DNA of 64,000 bases from an uncultured Oscillospiraceae bacterium (GCA_900539425.1 UQBX01000002.1:62001-126000), one strand, 5' to 3'. Positions 50,197 to 60,269 are shown, numbered from the stretch's first letter. Notes: generated from the letters alone by a model not told the origin. A program made the numbers and translations.

Positions 50197-50225
50197 TTGA
50201 CAGTGTTTTTGTAATAATATATAAT
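50197..50225 (+). promoter_or_regulatory. Promoter of the galactofuranose glycan operon
   Basis: TTGACA (50197-50202), 17 bases, TATAAT (50220-50225): perfect consensus, 53 bases before the first glycosyltransferase. Confidence 0.8.
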
Positions 50226-50278
50226 GTAAATAATATAATAATGCAATTAAGCAGCAAAATACTGCAAAAGGACTTTAA

Positions 50279-51409
50279 ATGGACGATATAAAAGTTTCGG
50301 TTATAATACCCGTTTACAATGCGCAGGAACATCTTGAAGAGTGCCTGAAAAGCGTAACGGGTCAGACTCTCAGGGATATTGAGATAATCTGCGTTGACGA
50401 CGGCTCCACAGATAACTCACTTAACATTCTTGAAAAGCTTGCCGCCGAGGACAGCCGCATAATCATAAAACGCCAGCAAAACCTTTTTGCGGGCGCGGCA
50501 AGAAACAACGGAATGGAAAGCGCCCGCGGCAAATATCTGGAATTCTGGGATTCGGACGATTATTTTGAAAAAAACGCGCTTGAAGTTCTTTATAACAAAT
50601 GTGAAAACGAAAAGGCGGACATCTGCATTTGTGCCGCATACACGGTAGACGGTAAAACAGGCAGACGCGCGGTTGATGAAACTTTTCTGAAACGCCGCTT
50701 TCTGCCGAAAGAAAATGTTTTCAGCATTGAAACAGCGCCGGAATATATATTCAACATGGCGTCCAACACACCGTGGCAAAGAATGTTCCGCGCAGATTTT
50801 ATACGTGAAAACAACCTTAAATTCCAAAACCTGCGCCACGCTAACGACACTTATTTTTCGCTAATGGCAACTTATCTTGCAAAGCGCATAACATACACTG
50901 AAAAGCCGCTTGTAAATTACAGAACCAACAACAGCGAAAGTGTTACGGGCAAAGCATCCGCAGACCCGCTGTGCGCTTATGAAGCTTACGCCGCTGTGTA
51001 TGACGAGATAACAACACGCGGTATATCGGACAGCGCGCTGAGGAGTTTTTACTCAAAACTGCTTTCCGGTCTTATCAGAGAGATAATGACGCAGACAAAC
51101 GGCGGCGCAATGAACACCGTTTACTCAAAAATCAAAAACGAGGGCATATCACGTTTCGGGCTTGACAAGCACACAGACGAGGATTATTTCTACTTTAAAA
51201 GCGATTATGAGGATCTGTGTTTTATAAAAGAACACGACCTGCCCGAATTTTTGATGCATAAATATAAAAAAGAGCGTGAAATCCGCTTATACTATAAAGG
51301 CAAGGCGGAAAAATCGCCGGTTATACGGCTTGCAAGAAAAGCGGCAAGACTGCTGCCGGCGAACAGCAGCCTGTATGACAAAGGAAAACGCCTTTTGCGT
51401 TTTAAATAA
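50279..51409 (+). CDS. GT2-family glycosyltransferase
   Basis: 376 residues. GT-A fold from the start: VSVIIPVYNAQEHLEECLKSV, then VDDGSTDNS and FWDSDDYF (the DxD-like metal site). The C-terminal third is basic (VIRLARKAARLLPANSS), likely for membrane contact. Transfers an activated sugar, cytoplasmic side. First of a four-gene operon with glf, so UDP-galactofuranose may be the donor. AAAGGAC precedes the ATG. Confidence 0.9.
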   Translation: MDDIKVSVIIPVYNAQEHLEECLKSVTGQTLRDIEIICVDDGSTDNSLNILEKLAAEDSRIIIKRQQNLFAGAARNNGMESARGKYLEFWDSDDYFEKNALEVLYNKCENEKADICICAAYTVDGKTGRRAVDETFLKRRFLPKENVFSIETAPEYIFNMASNTPWQRMFRADFIRENNLKFQNLRHANDTYFSLMATYLAKRITYTEKPLVNYRTNNSESVTGKASADPLCAYEAYAAVYDEITTRGISDSALRSFYSKLLSGLIREIMTQTNGGAMNTVYSKIKNEGISRFGLDKHTDEDYFYFKSDYEDLCFIKEHDLPEFLMHKYKKEREIRLYYKGKAEKSPVIRLARKAARLLPANSSLYDKGKRLLRFK

Positions 51410-51424
51410 TAAGGAGTTTATAAT

Positions 51425-52537
51425 ATGGAAAAGAAATATGACTATCTGATAGTCGGCAGCGGACTTTTCGGAAGCGTTTTTGCTTTTGAAGCGGCAAAGA
51501 GGGGCAAAAAGTGCCTTGTTATTGAGCGCAGAGACCACATTGCCGGCAACATATACTGCGAAAACGTGCACGGCATAAACGTGCACAAATACGGCGCGCA
51601 TATATTCCACACCAGCAGCAAGGAAATTTGGGAATATATCAACCAGTTTGCAGAGTTCAACAATTATATCAACTCGCCTGTTGCTATTTATAAGGACGAA
51701 CTTTATAATATGCCTTTCAATATGAACACATTTTCTAAAATGTGGGGCATAAAGACGCCTGCTGAGGCAAAGGCTATAATTGAAGAACAAAAAGCGCAGT
51801 ACCATATTGAAAATCCGAAAAACCTTGAGGAGCAGGCGCTTTCACTTGTGGGCAAAGACGTTTACGAAAAGCTTGTAAAGGGCTACACCGAAAAGCAGTG
51901 GGGCAGAAGCTGCACCGAGCTTCCGTCCTTTATCATCAGACGTCTGCCCGTAAGATACACTTATGACAACAACTATTTTAACGACCGTTTTCAGGGCATA
52001 CCGATGGGCGGCTACACACAGATATGCGAAAAGATGCTCAAAGACGCTGATGTGCTCCTGAACACTTCTTTTGAAGACTATAAAAAATCGCACAGCCTTG
52101 ACGGCATGAAGATAGTTTACACCGGAAATATAGATGAATATTTCGATTACTGCTACGGCGCGCTTCAGTACAGAACCGTTAGGTTTGAAACAGAATATCT
52201 GCCCGATGTTGACAACTATCAGGGCAACGCGGTTATCAACTACACAGAGCGCGAAGTGCCGTACACCAGAATAATAGAGCACAAGCACTTTGAATTCGGC
52301 GCGGGCGAAGGCACTGTTATTTCAAAGGAATACTCATCCGAGTGGAAGGTGGGTATTGAGCCTTATTACCCGATAAACAATGACGAAAACAATGAGCTTT
52401 ATAAAAAATATGAAGAGCTTGCAGGCAAAGAAAAGAATGTTATTTTCGGCGGCAGACTCGGAAAATACAAATATTATGATATGGACAAGGTCATTGCCGC
52501 GGCTCTGCAGACGGTAAAAGACGAATTTGACCAGTAA
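51425..52537 (+). CDS. glf: UDP-galactopyranose mutase
   Basis: 370 residues. FAD fold YLIVGSGLFGSVFAFEAAKRGKKCLVIE (5-32), the signature HKYGAHIFHTSSKEIWEYI, and the active-site Arg in IPMGGYTQICEKM / TRIIEHKHFE. Turns UDP-galactopyranose into UDP-galactofuranose with reduced FAD. Between GT2 genes, so the operon builds a galactofuranose-containing surface glycan. AAGGAG lies ahead of the ATG. Confidence 0.96.
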   Translation: MEKKYDYLIVGSGLFGSVFAFEAAKRGKKCLVIERRDHIAGNIYCENVHGINVHKYGAHIFHTSSKEIWEYINQFAEFNNYINSPVAIYKDELYNMPFNMNTFSKMWGIKTPAEAKAIIEEQKAQYHIENPKNLEEQALSLVGKDVYEKLVKGYTEKQWGRSCTELPSFIIRRLPVRYTYDNNYFNDRFQGIPMGGYTQICEKMLKDADVLLNTSFEDYKKSHSLDGMKIVYTGNIDEYFDYCYGALQYRTVRFETEYLPDVDNYQGNAVINYTEREVPYTRIIEHKHFEFGAGEGTVISKEYSSEWKVGIEPYYPINNDENNELYKKYEELAGKEKNVIFGGRLGKYKYYDMDKVIAAALQTVKDEFDQ

Positions 52538-52601
52538 CACATATCATTAAAACGCGGATTAACGCCGCGTTATTGCAAACCTACCTGAAAGGCGGAGAAA
52601 A

Positions 52602-53765
52602 ATGGCAAAAGTATCAATAATAGTTCCGGCTTACAATGTTGAGCCGTATCTTGTTGAATGTATGGAGAGTATTACAAGGCAGACGCTTAGTGATATAGAG
52701 ATAATCTGTATTAATGACGGCTCTACGGACGGCACTCTTAAAATCCTGAAAAGCTATGCTGAAAAAGACCCGCGTATCGTTCTCATAGATAAGGAAAACG
52801 GCGGTTACGGCATAGGCATGAACATAGGTCTGTCTGTTGCAACGGGCGAATATATAGGCATTGTAGAGCCTGACGATTTCGTGCCGGTAAATATGTTCGG
52901 CGACCTCTATGAGATAGCCAAGGCGAATGACCTTGATTTCGTAAAGGCGGACTTTTACAGATTTGAGCGTGCCTCAAACGGCGATATGTTTTTAACATAC
53001 AATCACCTTGACCGCAAAAACCAGTATTACAACCAGGTTTTTGACCCGAGCCACACTCCCGAGGCTATCAGGTTTATAATGAACACATGGAGCGGTATTT
53101 ACAGAAAAGCATTTCTTGACGAATACCATATCCGCCACAACGAAACGCCGGGCGCGTCTTTCCAGGACAACGGTTTCTGGTTTCAGACCTTTGCTTTTGC
53201 AAAGCGCGGCATGGTAATAGACAAACCCTATTATATGAACAGGCGTGACAACCCCAACAGTTCCGTTAAAAACGTGCAGAAGATATACTGCATAAACGCG
53301 GAATACGACCATATCAGGGATGTGCTTATGCAGTACCCCGAAACATGGGAAAGATTTAAAACATACTACACGCTCAAGCGTTTCCACAACAGCGTTGCCA
53401 CCCTGAGGCGTATTTCAAACGAGTTTAAGAAAGATTATGTTGAGCGCTTCTCAAAAGAAATGAAGCGCGCAAAGCAGACGGGTGAAATGGACGAAGAGCT
53501 GTTCACCGCCGCTGAAAGAGATAATCTGCACCTGCTCATAAATCAGCCGTTAGTGTATTACAAATTAAAAGCACTGCCGATGAATAACGGCCCGTCAACA
53601 TTTAATAATAATTTCAAGCAGGTAAAGGCTGAGCTGGATCAGATAAAGCGTTCTAAATCATACCGTGTAGGCAAGGCTATAATGTATATTCCGGTAAGGC
53701 TCAAAAATCTTGCAAAGCGTGTTTACAGAAAGATAAATAAAATCAGAAAGGGATATCAGAAATGA
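52602..53765 (+). CDS. GT2-family glycosyltransferase
   Basis: 387 residues. VSIIVPAYNVEPYLVECMESI, INDGSTDGT and VEPDDFVP (the usual DSDD is EPDD here). The middle has an SFQDNGFWFQTFAFAK stretch typical of capsule GT2 enzymes. C-terminus basic with RVGKAIMYIPVRLKNLAKR. Follows glf by 64 bases, ATG after GGCGGAG. Its stop overlaps the next ATG (ATGA). Donor and acceptor unknown. Confidence 0.9.
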   Translation: MAKVSIIVPAYNVEPYLVECMESITRQTLSDIEIICINDGSTDGTLKILKSYAEKDPRIVLIDKENGGYGIGMNIGLSVATGEYIGIVEPDDFVPVNMFGDLYEIAKANDLDFVKADFYRFERASNGDMFLTYNHLDRKNQYYNQVFDPSHTPEAIRFIMNTWSGIYRKAFLDEYHIRHNETPGASFQDNGFWFQTFAFAKRGMVIDKPYYMNRRDNPNSSVKNVQKIYCINAEYDHIRDVLMQYPETWERFKTYYTLKRFHNSVATLRRISNEFKKDYVERFSKEMKRAKQTGEMDEELFTAAERDNLHLLINQPLVYYKLKALPMNNGPSTFNNNFKQVKAELDQIKRSKSYRVGKAIMYIPVRLKNLAKRVYRKINKIRKGYQK

Positions 53766-54724
53766 CGGAAAGTGAAATTAAAGTTTCTGTTATAATTCCC
53801 GTTTATAACGTAGAAAAGTATTTAAAGCAGAATCTTAAAAGCATTACCGAGCAGACGCTCAAGGAAATCGAGATAATATGCGTTGACGACGGCTCTACCG
53901 ATTCCTCTTATAAAATAATAGAGGACTTCGCCAAGAAAGACAGCCGTGTTATTCCCGTAAAGCAGAAAAACGGCGGAGCCGGCGCGGCAAGAAACAACGG
54001 TCTGCGCAGGGCAAGGGGTAAATATCTCTCCTTCCTTGATTCGGACGATTTTTTTGAGCCGACCATGCTGGAGGAAGCTTATAAAAAGGCAGAGGAAACG
54101 AAAGCGGATTTCGTTGTTTTCAACTCAGACCAGTATTATGAAGATTCACATGAATACAAATCTGTTTCATGGGTAGTAAGATACCCCGAACTGCCGCCGT
54201 ATCAGCCTTTCGGCAGGCGTGCAATGACAGATAATATATTTAAGGTCTTTGTAGGCTGGGCGTGGGACAAGCTCTATAACCGCAAATGGGTGCTTGAAAA
54301 CGACCTGTGGTTTCAGGAGCAGAGAACAAGCAACGATATGCTGTTTGTTTTTTCGGCAGTTGCAATTGCAAAGCGCATAGCCTATGTTGAAAAGGATAAG
54401 ATTCTTGCACATCAGCGCAGAAACAACAAATCCTCACTTTCAAACACACGTGAAAAATCGTGGGATTGTTTTTACAATGCCCTTTCAGCTCTGCGAGACA
54501 GACTTAAAACCGAGGGTATATATGAGGAAGTTGAAAGGGATTACATCAACTATGCTCTTCATTTTGCCCTGTGGAATCTTAACACACTTGCAGAGCCCAC
54601 CCATCAGAAGCTTTTCGACAAACTTAAAAACGAATGGTGGAAAGACCTGGGTGTTGAAGGCAAAAAAAGCGATTACTTTTACAACAAAAAAGAATTTGAG
54701 CAGTACGAAAAACTGTTTAAATAA
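53762..54724 (+). CDS. GT2-family glycosyltransferase
   Basis: 320 residues. VSVIIPVYNVEKYLKQNLKSI, VDDGSTDSS, GGAGAARNNGLRRARGKYLSFLDSDDFF in overlapping parts: complete GT-A core with DSDD metal site. Closely related in style to the first GT2 of the operon, so probably an old duplication. Starts 4 bases before the previous stop. Last gene; terminator follows. Likely adds a sugar to the galactofuranose glycan. Confidence 0.9.
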   Translation: MTESEIKVSVIIPVYNVEKYLKQNLKSITEQTLKEIEIICVDDGSTDSSYKIIEDFAKKDSRVIPVKQKNGGAGAARNNGLRRARGKYLSFLDSDDFFEPTMLEEAYKKAEETKADFVVFNSDQYYEDSHEYKSVSWVVRYPELPPYQPFGRRAMTDNIFKVFVGWAWDKLYNRKWVLENDLWFQEQRTSNDMLFVFSAVAIAKRIAYVEKDKILAHQRRNNKSSLSNTREKSWDCFYNALSALRDRLKTEGIYEEVERDYINYALHFALWNLNTLAEPTHQKLFDKLKNEWWKDLGVEGKKSDYFYNKKEFEQYEKLFK

Positions 54725-54754
54725 ATGCTGTTTTAAAAATACAGGCATAAAATC

Positions 54755-54786
54755 AGCGGGCGGTATTACCGCCTGCATTTTGTTTT
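54755..54786 (+). terminator. Terminator of the glycan operon
   Basis: GCGGGCGGT and ACCGCCTGC around ATT, then ATTTTGTTTTT. Confidence 0.8.
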
Positions 54787-54829
54787 TCAGTTTCACGCAC
54801 CGCACTGAAGATAATATGTTTTTATAAAA

Positions 54830-54859
54830 CAAAAGACCCCGGATACCCGGGGTCTTTAT
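54830..54859 (-). terminator. Terminator of the potassium transporter operon
   Basis: AAAGACCCCGG and CCGGGGTCTTT around ATAC; TTTTGTTTT follows on the minus strand. Confidence 0.85.
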
Positions 54860-54860
54860 A

Positions 54861-55508
54861 TTATACTCTGAATGTTTTGTAAAAGTCTTTTTTGGAGCCA
54901 AGCACAAAGATTGTTTCGCCCGGATTGAAAACGGTATCCGGCGAAAGCGTAATATCCAGCCTGCCGTGCTGTTTTTTGCCTATAATATTTATATGATGGC
55001 GGCGGCGTATATCAAGCTCTCCTATGGTTCTGCCCACCCACTGATCGGGAACATCCACTTCAAACAGCGCAATATCTCCGCCGAGCTCCATGAAATCGAG
55101 AATATGCTCTGAGCTGCACTTGATTGCCGCCCAGTCCGCAACCTGCTTTTCGGGGTAGAATATCTGGTCTGCGCCGTTTCTGAGAAGGAATTTGGCGTGA
55201 ACATCGTTTGACGCTCTTGCAACAACTATCTTGCCGCCCATTTCCTTAACAAGCGATGTGGTTTCAAGTGAATCCTGAAAATTATCGCCGATAGTTATGA
55301 AGCAGACATCATAATCCTCTATACCGAGCGTCTCAAGAAATTCCGAGTCGGACGCGTCGCCTATCTGCGCGCTTGTGCAGTAAGGCAGAATACGATCCAC
55401 TCTTTCCTCCAGAGAATCGACCGCCATAATCTCGTGGCCGAGCTCATTGAGCTTTTTGGCAAGATGAACTCCGAACTGACCTGCTCCGATAAGTAAAATT
55501 GTTTTCAT
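54861..55508 (-). CDS. Ktr/Trk potassium uptake regulatory subunit (RCK)
   Basis: 215 residues. Rossmann start ILLIGAGQFGVHLAKKLNELGHEI (4-27) with nucleotide-binding loop, then the RCK-N middle (DYDVCFITIGDNFQDSLET) and a TrkA-C domain from about 135 (VGRTIGELDIRRRHHINII). Binds ATP/ADP and gates the TrkH/KtrB channel made by the preceding gene. 23-base gap to it, same strand. Confidence 0.92.
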   Translation of the reverse strand: MKTILLIGAGQFGVHLAKKLNELGHEIMAVDSLEERVDRILPYCTSAQIGDASDSEFLETLGIEDYDVCFITIGDNFQDSLETTSLVKEMGGKIVVARASNDVHAKFLLRNGADQIFYPEKQVADWAAIKCSSEHILDFMELGGDIALFEVDVPDQWVGRTIGELDIRRRHHINIIGKKQHGRLDITLSPDTVFNPGETIFVLGSKKDFYKTFRV

Positions 55509-55531
55509 AGCAATATCCTTTTCATTTTATA

Positions 55532-56893
55532 TTAACCCACATTCACATTTTCCTGCGGGAATTTAACATATTTCTTTGCGTTCTTTGAAACCGCCGCAAA
55601 AATCAGAGTAAGCGCACCCACTCTGCCGAAATACATAAGCAGAATGAGGATTATCTTTGAAAACGGCTCAAGCTCAACCGTTATACCAAGCGTAAGACCT
55701 ACCGTGCCTATAGCAGACGCCGTTTCATAAAGGCAGTCAAGCACAGGCAGTCCCTCTATCTGGGCAATGGTAAGCCCGCCGACCAGAAACAGTACGATAT
55801 ACATTGCCATTACCGCCGAAGCACTGCGCACACTGTCAAAACTGATGCGCCTGCGAAAAGCCTCGGCATCATTTTTGCGCTTGAAAACGGAAAGCATAGA
55901 AGCTATTACAACGGCAAAAGTAGTTGTTTTCATACCGCCCGCCGTTGACCCGGGCGAACCGCCTATCAGCATCAGTATTATCATCAGAGTTTGGCTTATC
56001 TCAGTCATTGAATTGAGATCCACGGTATTAAAGCCTGCCGTTCTCGGCGTTACAGACTGAAACAGCGAAGCAAGTATCTTATCCCATACTGTCATATCGT
56101 TCCATACGGGGCGTGAAAACTCAAAGCAGTAAAAATAAACTGCGGGAACTATTATCAACACTGCCGTAGTGACAATGGCTATCTTGCACTGCAGGTGGTA
56201 TTTCTTGAATTTGATACCGTATTTGTGCATATCATCCCAAGTAAGGAAACCTATACCGCCGAACACTATCAAAAACATTATAACAAAATTTACAATGGGG
56301 TTGGCATAGTATGAAGTCAGAGAAGAAAACTGCTCTTTTGACCCCATAAGGTCTATACCGGCGTTGCAAAACGCCGAAACAGAGTGAAAAACGGCATACC
56401 ATATACTTTTCAGCACGCTGTATTCCCTGTTAAACACAGGAAACAGACAGACGGCTCCGGCTATTTCCGCCGCCGCGGTAACGCAGATTATAAATTTGGT
56501 CTGTTTTATTATATTACCCAGATTAGGAGCTGCGATAGCCTCCTGCATAGTATTTCTTTGTATAAGGCTGAAACGCTTGCGCCGTGCCATAAGACCGAAC
56601 ATAATTGCAACGGTCATAACACCCATTCCGCCTATCTGAATAAGTATAAGAATTATTATCTGCCCGAAAAGCGACCAGTAAGTGCCCGTATCCTGAGTAA
56701 CAAGCCCCGTAACGCAAACGGAAGTGGTGGCAGTAAACAGTGCGTCAAGATAAGACGCGCTTTCGCCGCTTCGTGTTGATATAGGCAGGCAAAGCAAAAG
56801 GCTTCCCAGCAAAATCACACCTGCGAAGCCTAAAATTATGATCTGAAAAGTAGTGAAATGAAATTTTTTCTGTTTCGGTATATCGTTGTTCAA
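55532..56893 (-). CDS. Ktr/TrkH potassium transporter membrane subunit
   Basis: 453 residues from TTG 56893 (GGGGTAGATTT upstream); the longer frame to 56956 has no ribosome site and no conserved residues. Four repeated membrane-pore-membrane units with selectivity-type loops (TATTSVCVTGLV, FNTVDLNSM after TPRTAGFN, and SAIGTVGLTLG). Carries K+ (possibly with Na+) inward. Size fits KtrB. Followed by its RCK subunit. Confidence 0.93.
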   Translation of the reverse strand: MNNDIPKQKKFHFTTFQIIILGFAGVILLGSLLLCLPISTRSGESASYLDALFTATTSVCVTGLVTQDTGTYWSLFGQIIILILIQIGGMGVMTVAIMFGLMARRKRFSLIQRNTMQEAIAAPNLGNIIKQTKFIICVTAAAEIAGAVCLFPVFNREYSVLKSIWYAVFHSVSAFCNAGIDLMGSKEQFSSLTSYYANPIVNFVIMFLIVFGGIGFLTWDDMHKYGIKFKKYHLQCKIAIVTTAVLIIVPAVYFYCFEFSRPVWNDMTVWDKILASLFQSVTPRTAGFNTVDLNSMTEISQTLMIILMLIGGSPGSTAGGMKTTTFAVVIASMLSVFKRKNDAEAFRRRISFDSVRSASAVMAMYIVLFLVGGLTIAQIEGLPVLDCLYETASAIGTVGLTLGITVELEPFSKIILILLMYFGRVGALTLIFAAVSKNAKKYVKFPQENVNVG

Positions 56894-57165
56894 GAAATCT
56901 ACCCCGCGGATTGATTTGATACAGCAGGCGTTTACAAAATGCACGCTGTACGCCACACCGTTAAATAAATTAGTATAACTAAATAATTATCAATGCAGTT
57001 ATAACGCTAAGTTCATATTTTGTCAATACTTTTCCTAAAGATTTTTCTTTAATTTGATATTCGCAGTATTTCATTTCCAAAAACAGAAAAATATTCATGT
57101 TTCCGTGAAAAAAACACCGTATTTTGGCGAATTAATACCCGTTGCACGAAAAACTGCGTTGATAT
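56894..57165. other. Intergenic region, promoter side of the potassium operon
   Basis: About 270 bases, A/T-rich. It should hold the minus-strand promoter for 56893. I see no gene, repeat or riboswitch, and no c-di-AMP (ydaO) leader core. Confidence 0.4.
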
Positions 57166-57202
57166 AAAAATATCCCGCCGATACTTTTGTGTCAGCGGGA
57201 TT
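57166..57202 (-). terminator. Terminator of the soj-spo0J-serS operon
   Basis: ATCCCGC (57172-57178) and GCGGGAT (57195-57201) with inner GACAC/GTaTC support; ATTTTTAT follows on the minus strand. Confidence 0.72.
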
Positions 57203-57276
57203 GTTATTTATATACCTGCGGCGGAAAATAAGATTGTTTTTCTCACATTTTCCGCCTTTAAGCAGATGCTCTTATA

Positions 57277-58563
57277 TTATTTTTTGGGTACAAGCTTTTC
57301 AGTGCCGCCCATGTAAGGCTGAAGAGCCTTGGGGATAAGCACGCTTCCGTCCGCCTGAAGATTGTTTTCAAGGAACGCAATAAGCATTCTCGGCGGGGCA
57401 ACTACCGTGTTGTTGAGCGTATGAGCAAGATAAGTGCCGTTTTCACCCTTAATTCTTATTTTAAGGCGGCGTGCCTGAGCGTCAGTAAGATTTGAGCAGG
57501 AGCCAACCTCAAAATACTTCTTCTGTCTGGGAGACCAAGCCTCAACGTCAATGGACTTTACTTTTAAGTCAGCAAGGTCGCCGGAACAGCACTCAAGTGT
57601 GCGTACGGGAACATCAAGCGAGCGGAAAAGCTCAACAGTGTATGACCAGAGCTTTTCAAACCACATTTTTGATTCCTCGGGCTTGCAGACTACTATCATT
57701 TCCTGCTTTTCAAACTGATGTATTCTGTAAACGCCGCGCTCCTCAATACCGTGAGCGCCCTTTTCCTTTCTGAAGCAGGGTGAATAAGAAGTGAGTGTTT
57801 TGGGCATTTCGCTTTCGGGAGTGATAGTGTCAATAAATTTACCTATCATGGAGTGCTCCGAAGTACCTATAAGATACAGATCCTCGCCCTCTATTTTATA
57901 CATCATGGCATCCATTTCAGCAAAGCTCATAACGCCGTTTACAACTGCGGAACGTATCATATAGGGAGGAATACAATAGGTGAAACCTTTGTTTATCATA
58001 AAATCACGCGCGTAAGACAGCACTGCTGAGTGCAGCCTTGCGATATCGCCCATAAGATAATAAAATCCGTTGCCGGCAACTTTGCCCGCCGCGTCAAGGT
58101 CTATGCCGTTAAAGCTTTCCATTATCTGGGTGTGATAAGGTATCTCATAGTCCGGAACAACAGGCTCGCCGAATTTTTCAATTTCAACATTCTCGCTGTC
58201 GTCCTTTCCTATCGGAACGGACTCGTCAATGATGTTCGGAATAACCATCATTATCTGGGTAACCTTTTCGTTGAGCTCGGTTTCCTTTGCGGAAAGCTCC
58301 TCAAGCTCCTGAGCCTGAGCCTTTACCTGCTCTCTGAGAGCCATGCCCTCTTCCTTTTTGCCCTGAGCCATAAGGTTGCCTATCTCTTTTGAAAGCTTGT
58401 TTCTGTTGGCACGCAGCTCGTCAGCCTTTTTCTGAACGGCTCTCTTTTCTTCGTCAAGAGTTATTACCTCGTCAACAAGGGGAAGTTTTTCGTCCTGAAA
58501 TTTCTTTTTGATGTTTTCCTTAACCACATCAGGGTTTTCACGTACAAATCTTATATCAAGCAT
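57277..58563 (-). CDS. serS: Seryl-tRNA synthetase
   Basis: 428 residues. N-terminal two-helix arm (20-100: VDEVITLDEEKRAVQKKADELRA) that holds the long arm of tRNA-Ser, then class II motifs: motif 2 FRKEKGAHGIEERGVYRIHQFEKQE and motif 3 near TYLAHTLNNTVVAPPRMLIAFLEN. AGGAG before the ATG. Begins 2 bases after spo0J ends; the link of serS to the partition genes is common in Clostridia and Bacillus. Confidence 0.97.
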   Translation of the reverse strand: MLDIRFVRENPDVVKENIKKKFQDEKLPLVDEVITLDEEKRAVQKKADELRANRNKLSKEIGNLMAQGKKEEGMALREQVKAQAQELEELSAKETELNEKVTQIMMVIPNIIDESVPIGKDDSENVEIEKFGEPVVPDYEIPYHTQIMESFNGIDLDAAGKVAGNGFYYLMGDIARLHSAVLSYARDFMINKGFTYCIPPYMIRSAVVNGVMSFAEMDAMMYKIEGEDLYLIGTSEHSMIGKFIDTITPESEMPKTLTSYSPCFRKEKGAHGIEERGVYRIHQFEKQEMIVVCKPEESKMWFEKLWSYTVELFRSLDVPVRTLECCSGDLADLKVKSIDVEAWSPRQKKYFEVGSCSNLTDAQARRLKIRIKGENGTYLAHTLNNTVVAPPRMLIAFLENNLQADGSVLIPKALQPYMGGTEKLVPKK

Positions 58564-58565
58564 TT

Positions 58566-59414
58566 TTATTCTCCTAACTTATTTGCAAGTTCTTTTAAAT
58601 CTTCCTGTGAGTAAAACTCAATTTCAAGCGTGCCGCTTCCTCTGCCGGTGTAGACCTTTACCTTTCTGCCCAAAGTTTCACTGAGCGAAAGTTCAACTTC
58701 GTCATAAAAGCTGTCTCTCCTGCGTGTTCTGCGGCGGCGCGGCTCGTCTGTTTCCTTTATCTTTGCAAGGCGCTCAACATCACGCACCGTCATTTTATTT
58801 GAAACAATGTTCTTTGCCGCTTCAAGCATCATGGCTTCATTGTCAAAAGCAAGCAGCGCCCTTGCGTGACCGGCTGAAATATCGCCGTTTTTAGTCATAT
58901 CACGCACTTCCTGCGGCAGTCTTAAAAGGCGCAGGCTGTTTGCTATTGCAGGACGTGATTTTCCTACGCTCACGGCAACTTCTTCCTGCGTATAGCCGCA
59001 CTTATCTATAAGCGCCTGAAGACCTTCCGCCTCTTCAATGGGGTTAAGATCCTCTCTCTGCAGGTTTTCGATAATGGCTATCTCCATCGTTTCCGTATCT
59101 GTGAGCTCTTTTATTACAACAGGAACTTTGTTCATCCCTGCAATGCGGCACGCGCGCCATCTGCGCTCTCCCGCAACAAGCTGATAACCGCCTGACGGAA
59201 TGGGACGCACAAGAAGCGGCTGCAGCACACCGTGCTGTTTTATGCTCTGGGCAAGCTCCTCTAGCGCAGCCTCGTCAAAAGTCTTTCTCGGCTGGTCCCT
59301 GTTGGGAATTATCTCATTTATAGGAAGCTCGTTTTCCGTAAGCATTTCGTCTGTTGAGTTTTCAAGCATAAGCGCGCCCAGACCTTTTCCGAGGCCGCTC
59401 ATTTTCTTTGCCAT
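58566..59414 (-). CDS. parB: Chromosome-partition protein ParB/Spo0J
   Basis: 282 residues. MSGLGKGLGALM (ParA-stimulating tail) at 5-16, ParB CTPase core LPINEIIPNRDQPRKTFDEAALEELAQSI and GERRWRACRIAG, then helix-turn-helix GYTQEEVAVSVGKSRPAIANSLRLLRLP, and the C-terminal dimer domain. Loads at parS, slides as a clamp and spreads. Follows soj by 47 bases. Three parS sites lie upstream of soj. AGGAGGGG precedes the ATG. Confidence 0.96.
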   Translation of the reverse strand: MAKKMSGLGKGLGALMLENSTDEMLTENELPINEIIPNRDQPRKTFDEAALEELAQSIKQHGVLQPLLVRPIPSGGYQLVAGERRWRACRIAGMNKVPVVIKELTDTETMEIAIIENLQREDLNPIEEAEGLQALIDKCGYTQEEVAVSVGKSRPAIANSLRLLRLPQEVRDMTKNGDISAGHARALLAFDNEAMMLEAAKNIVSNKMTVRDVERLAKIKETDEPRRRRTRRRDSFYDEVELSLSETLGRKVKVYTGRGSGTLEIEFYSQEDLKELANKLGE

Positions 59415-59461
59415 AATACCCCTCCTTTATATATAAGTATATCACTTAATATGCGCAAAAT

Positions 59462-60223
59462 TTATTGCTGTTTTATTATTTCATCTGCAAGACGTTTATA
59501 AGCAAACGATGCTTTGCAGTATTTTTCATAATAGATTACAGGTTTTCCGTAACTCGGCGCCTCCGCAAGCTTTACACTGCGCGGTATCATCGTTTTGTAC
59601 GCTTTGTTCGGAAAATATTTATTAACTTCATCTATTACCTGCTGATTCAGTTTAAGGCGGCTGTCATACATTGTGTAAACAACTCCCTCAAGCTCAATAT
59701 GCTCATTATAGTGCTGTTTTACGGTACGCACTGTGCTGAGCAGCTGGCTTAAGCCCTCCAAAGCGTAATATTCGCACTGAAGCGGTACTATTAAAGTATC
59801 AGACGCTGTAAGTGCGTTAAGACTGAGAAGCCCTAAGCTCGGCGGGCAGTCAATTATTATGAAGTCAAAATCTATGCAGAGCGGGGAGATTGCCTTTTTA
59901 AGAGCAAAAAATCTGTCCTCACTCTCTGCAAGTTCAAGTTCAGCGCCTGCAAGGTTCATGTTTGCGGGTAAAAGATACAAATTCTTAAACCCGGTTTCAA
60001 GCATTATCCCGCGCGCGGGAACTTTGTTTATTAAAATGTCGTATGTAGAATATTCAATATCAGTCTTATCTATGCCTACACCGCTTGTGCTGTTTCCCTG
60101 AGGGTCAACATCAACAAGCAAAGTCTTTTTGCCTTTTGCCCCGAGAGCGGCTGCAAGATTTACGCAGGTGGTAGTTTTTCCTACTCCGCCTTTCTGATTG
60201 AATATTGCAATAGTTTTACCCAT
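59462..60223 (-). CDS. parA: Chromosome-partition ATPase ParA/Soj
   Basis: 253 residues. Deviant Walker A FNQKGGVGKTTTCVNLAAALG (7-), VDVDPQGNSTSGVG and IIIDCPPSLGLLSLNAL. The signature Lys (KGGVGKT) is present. Moves origin regions and, in Firmicutes, also checks DnaA. First gene of soj-parB-serS. GAAGG lies upstream, and a CGGGCG/CGCCCG hairpin stands in the leader just before the ribosome site. Confidence 0.97.
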   Translation of the reverse strand: MGKTIAIFNQKGGVGKTTTCVNLAAALGAKGKKTLLVDVDPQGNSTSGVGIDKTDIEYSTYDILINKVPARGIMLETGFKNLYLLPANMNLAGAELELAESEDRFFALKKAISPLCIDFDFIIIDCPPSLGLLSLNALTASDTLIVPLQCEYYALEGLSQLLSTVRTVKQHYNEHIELEGVVYTMYDSRLKLNQQVIDEVNKYFPNKAYKTMIPRSVKLAEAPSYGKPVIYYEKYCKASFAYKRLADEIIKQQ

Positions 60224-60269
60224 ACTACAACGCCTTCCTGCGGGCGTTTCCGCCCGAAATTACAAAAAT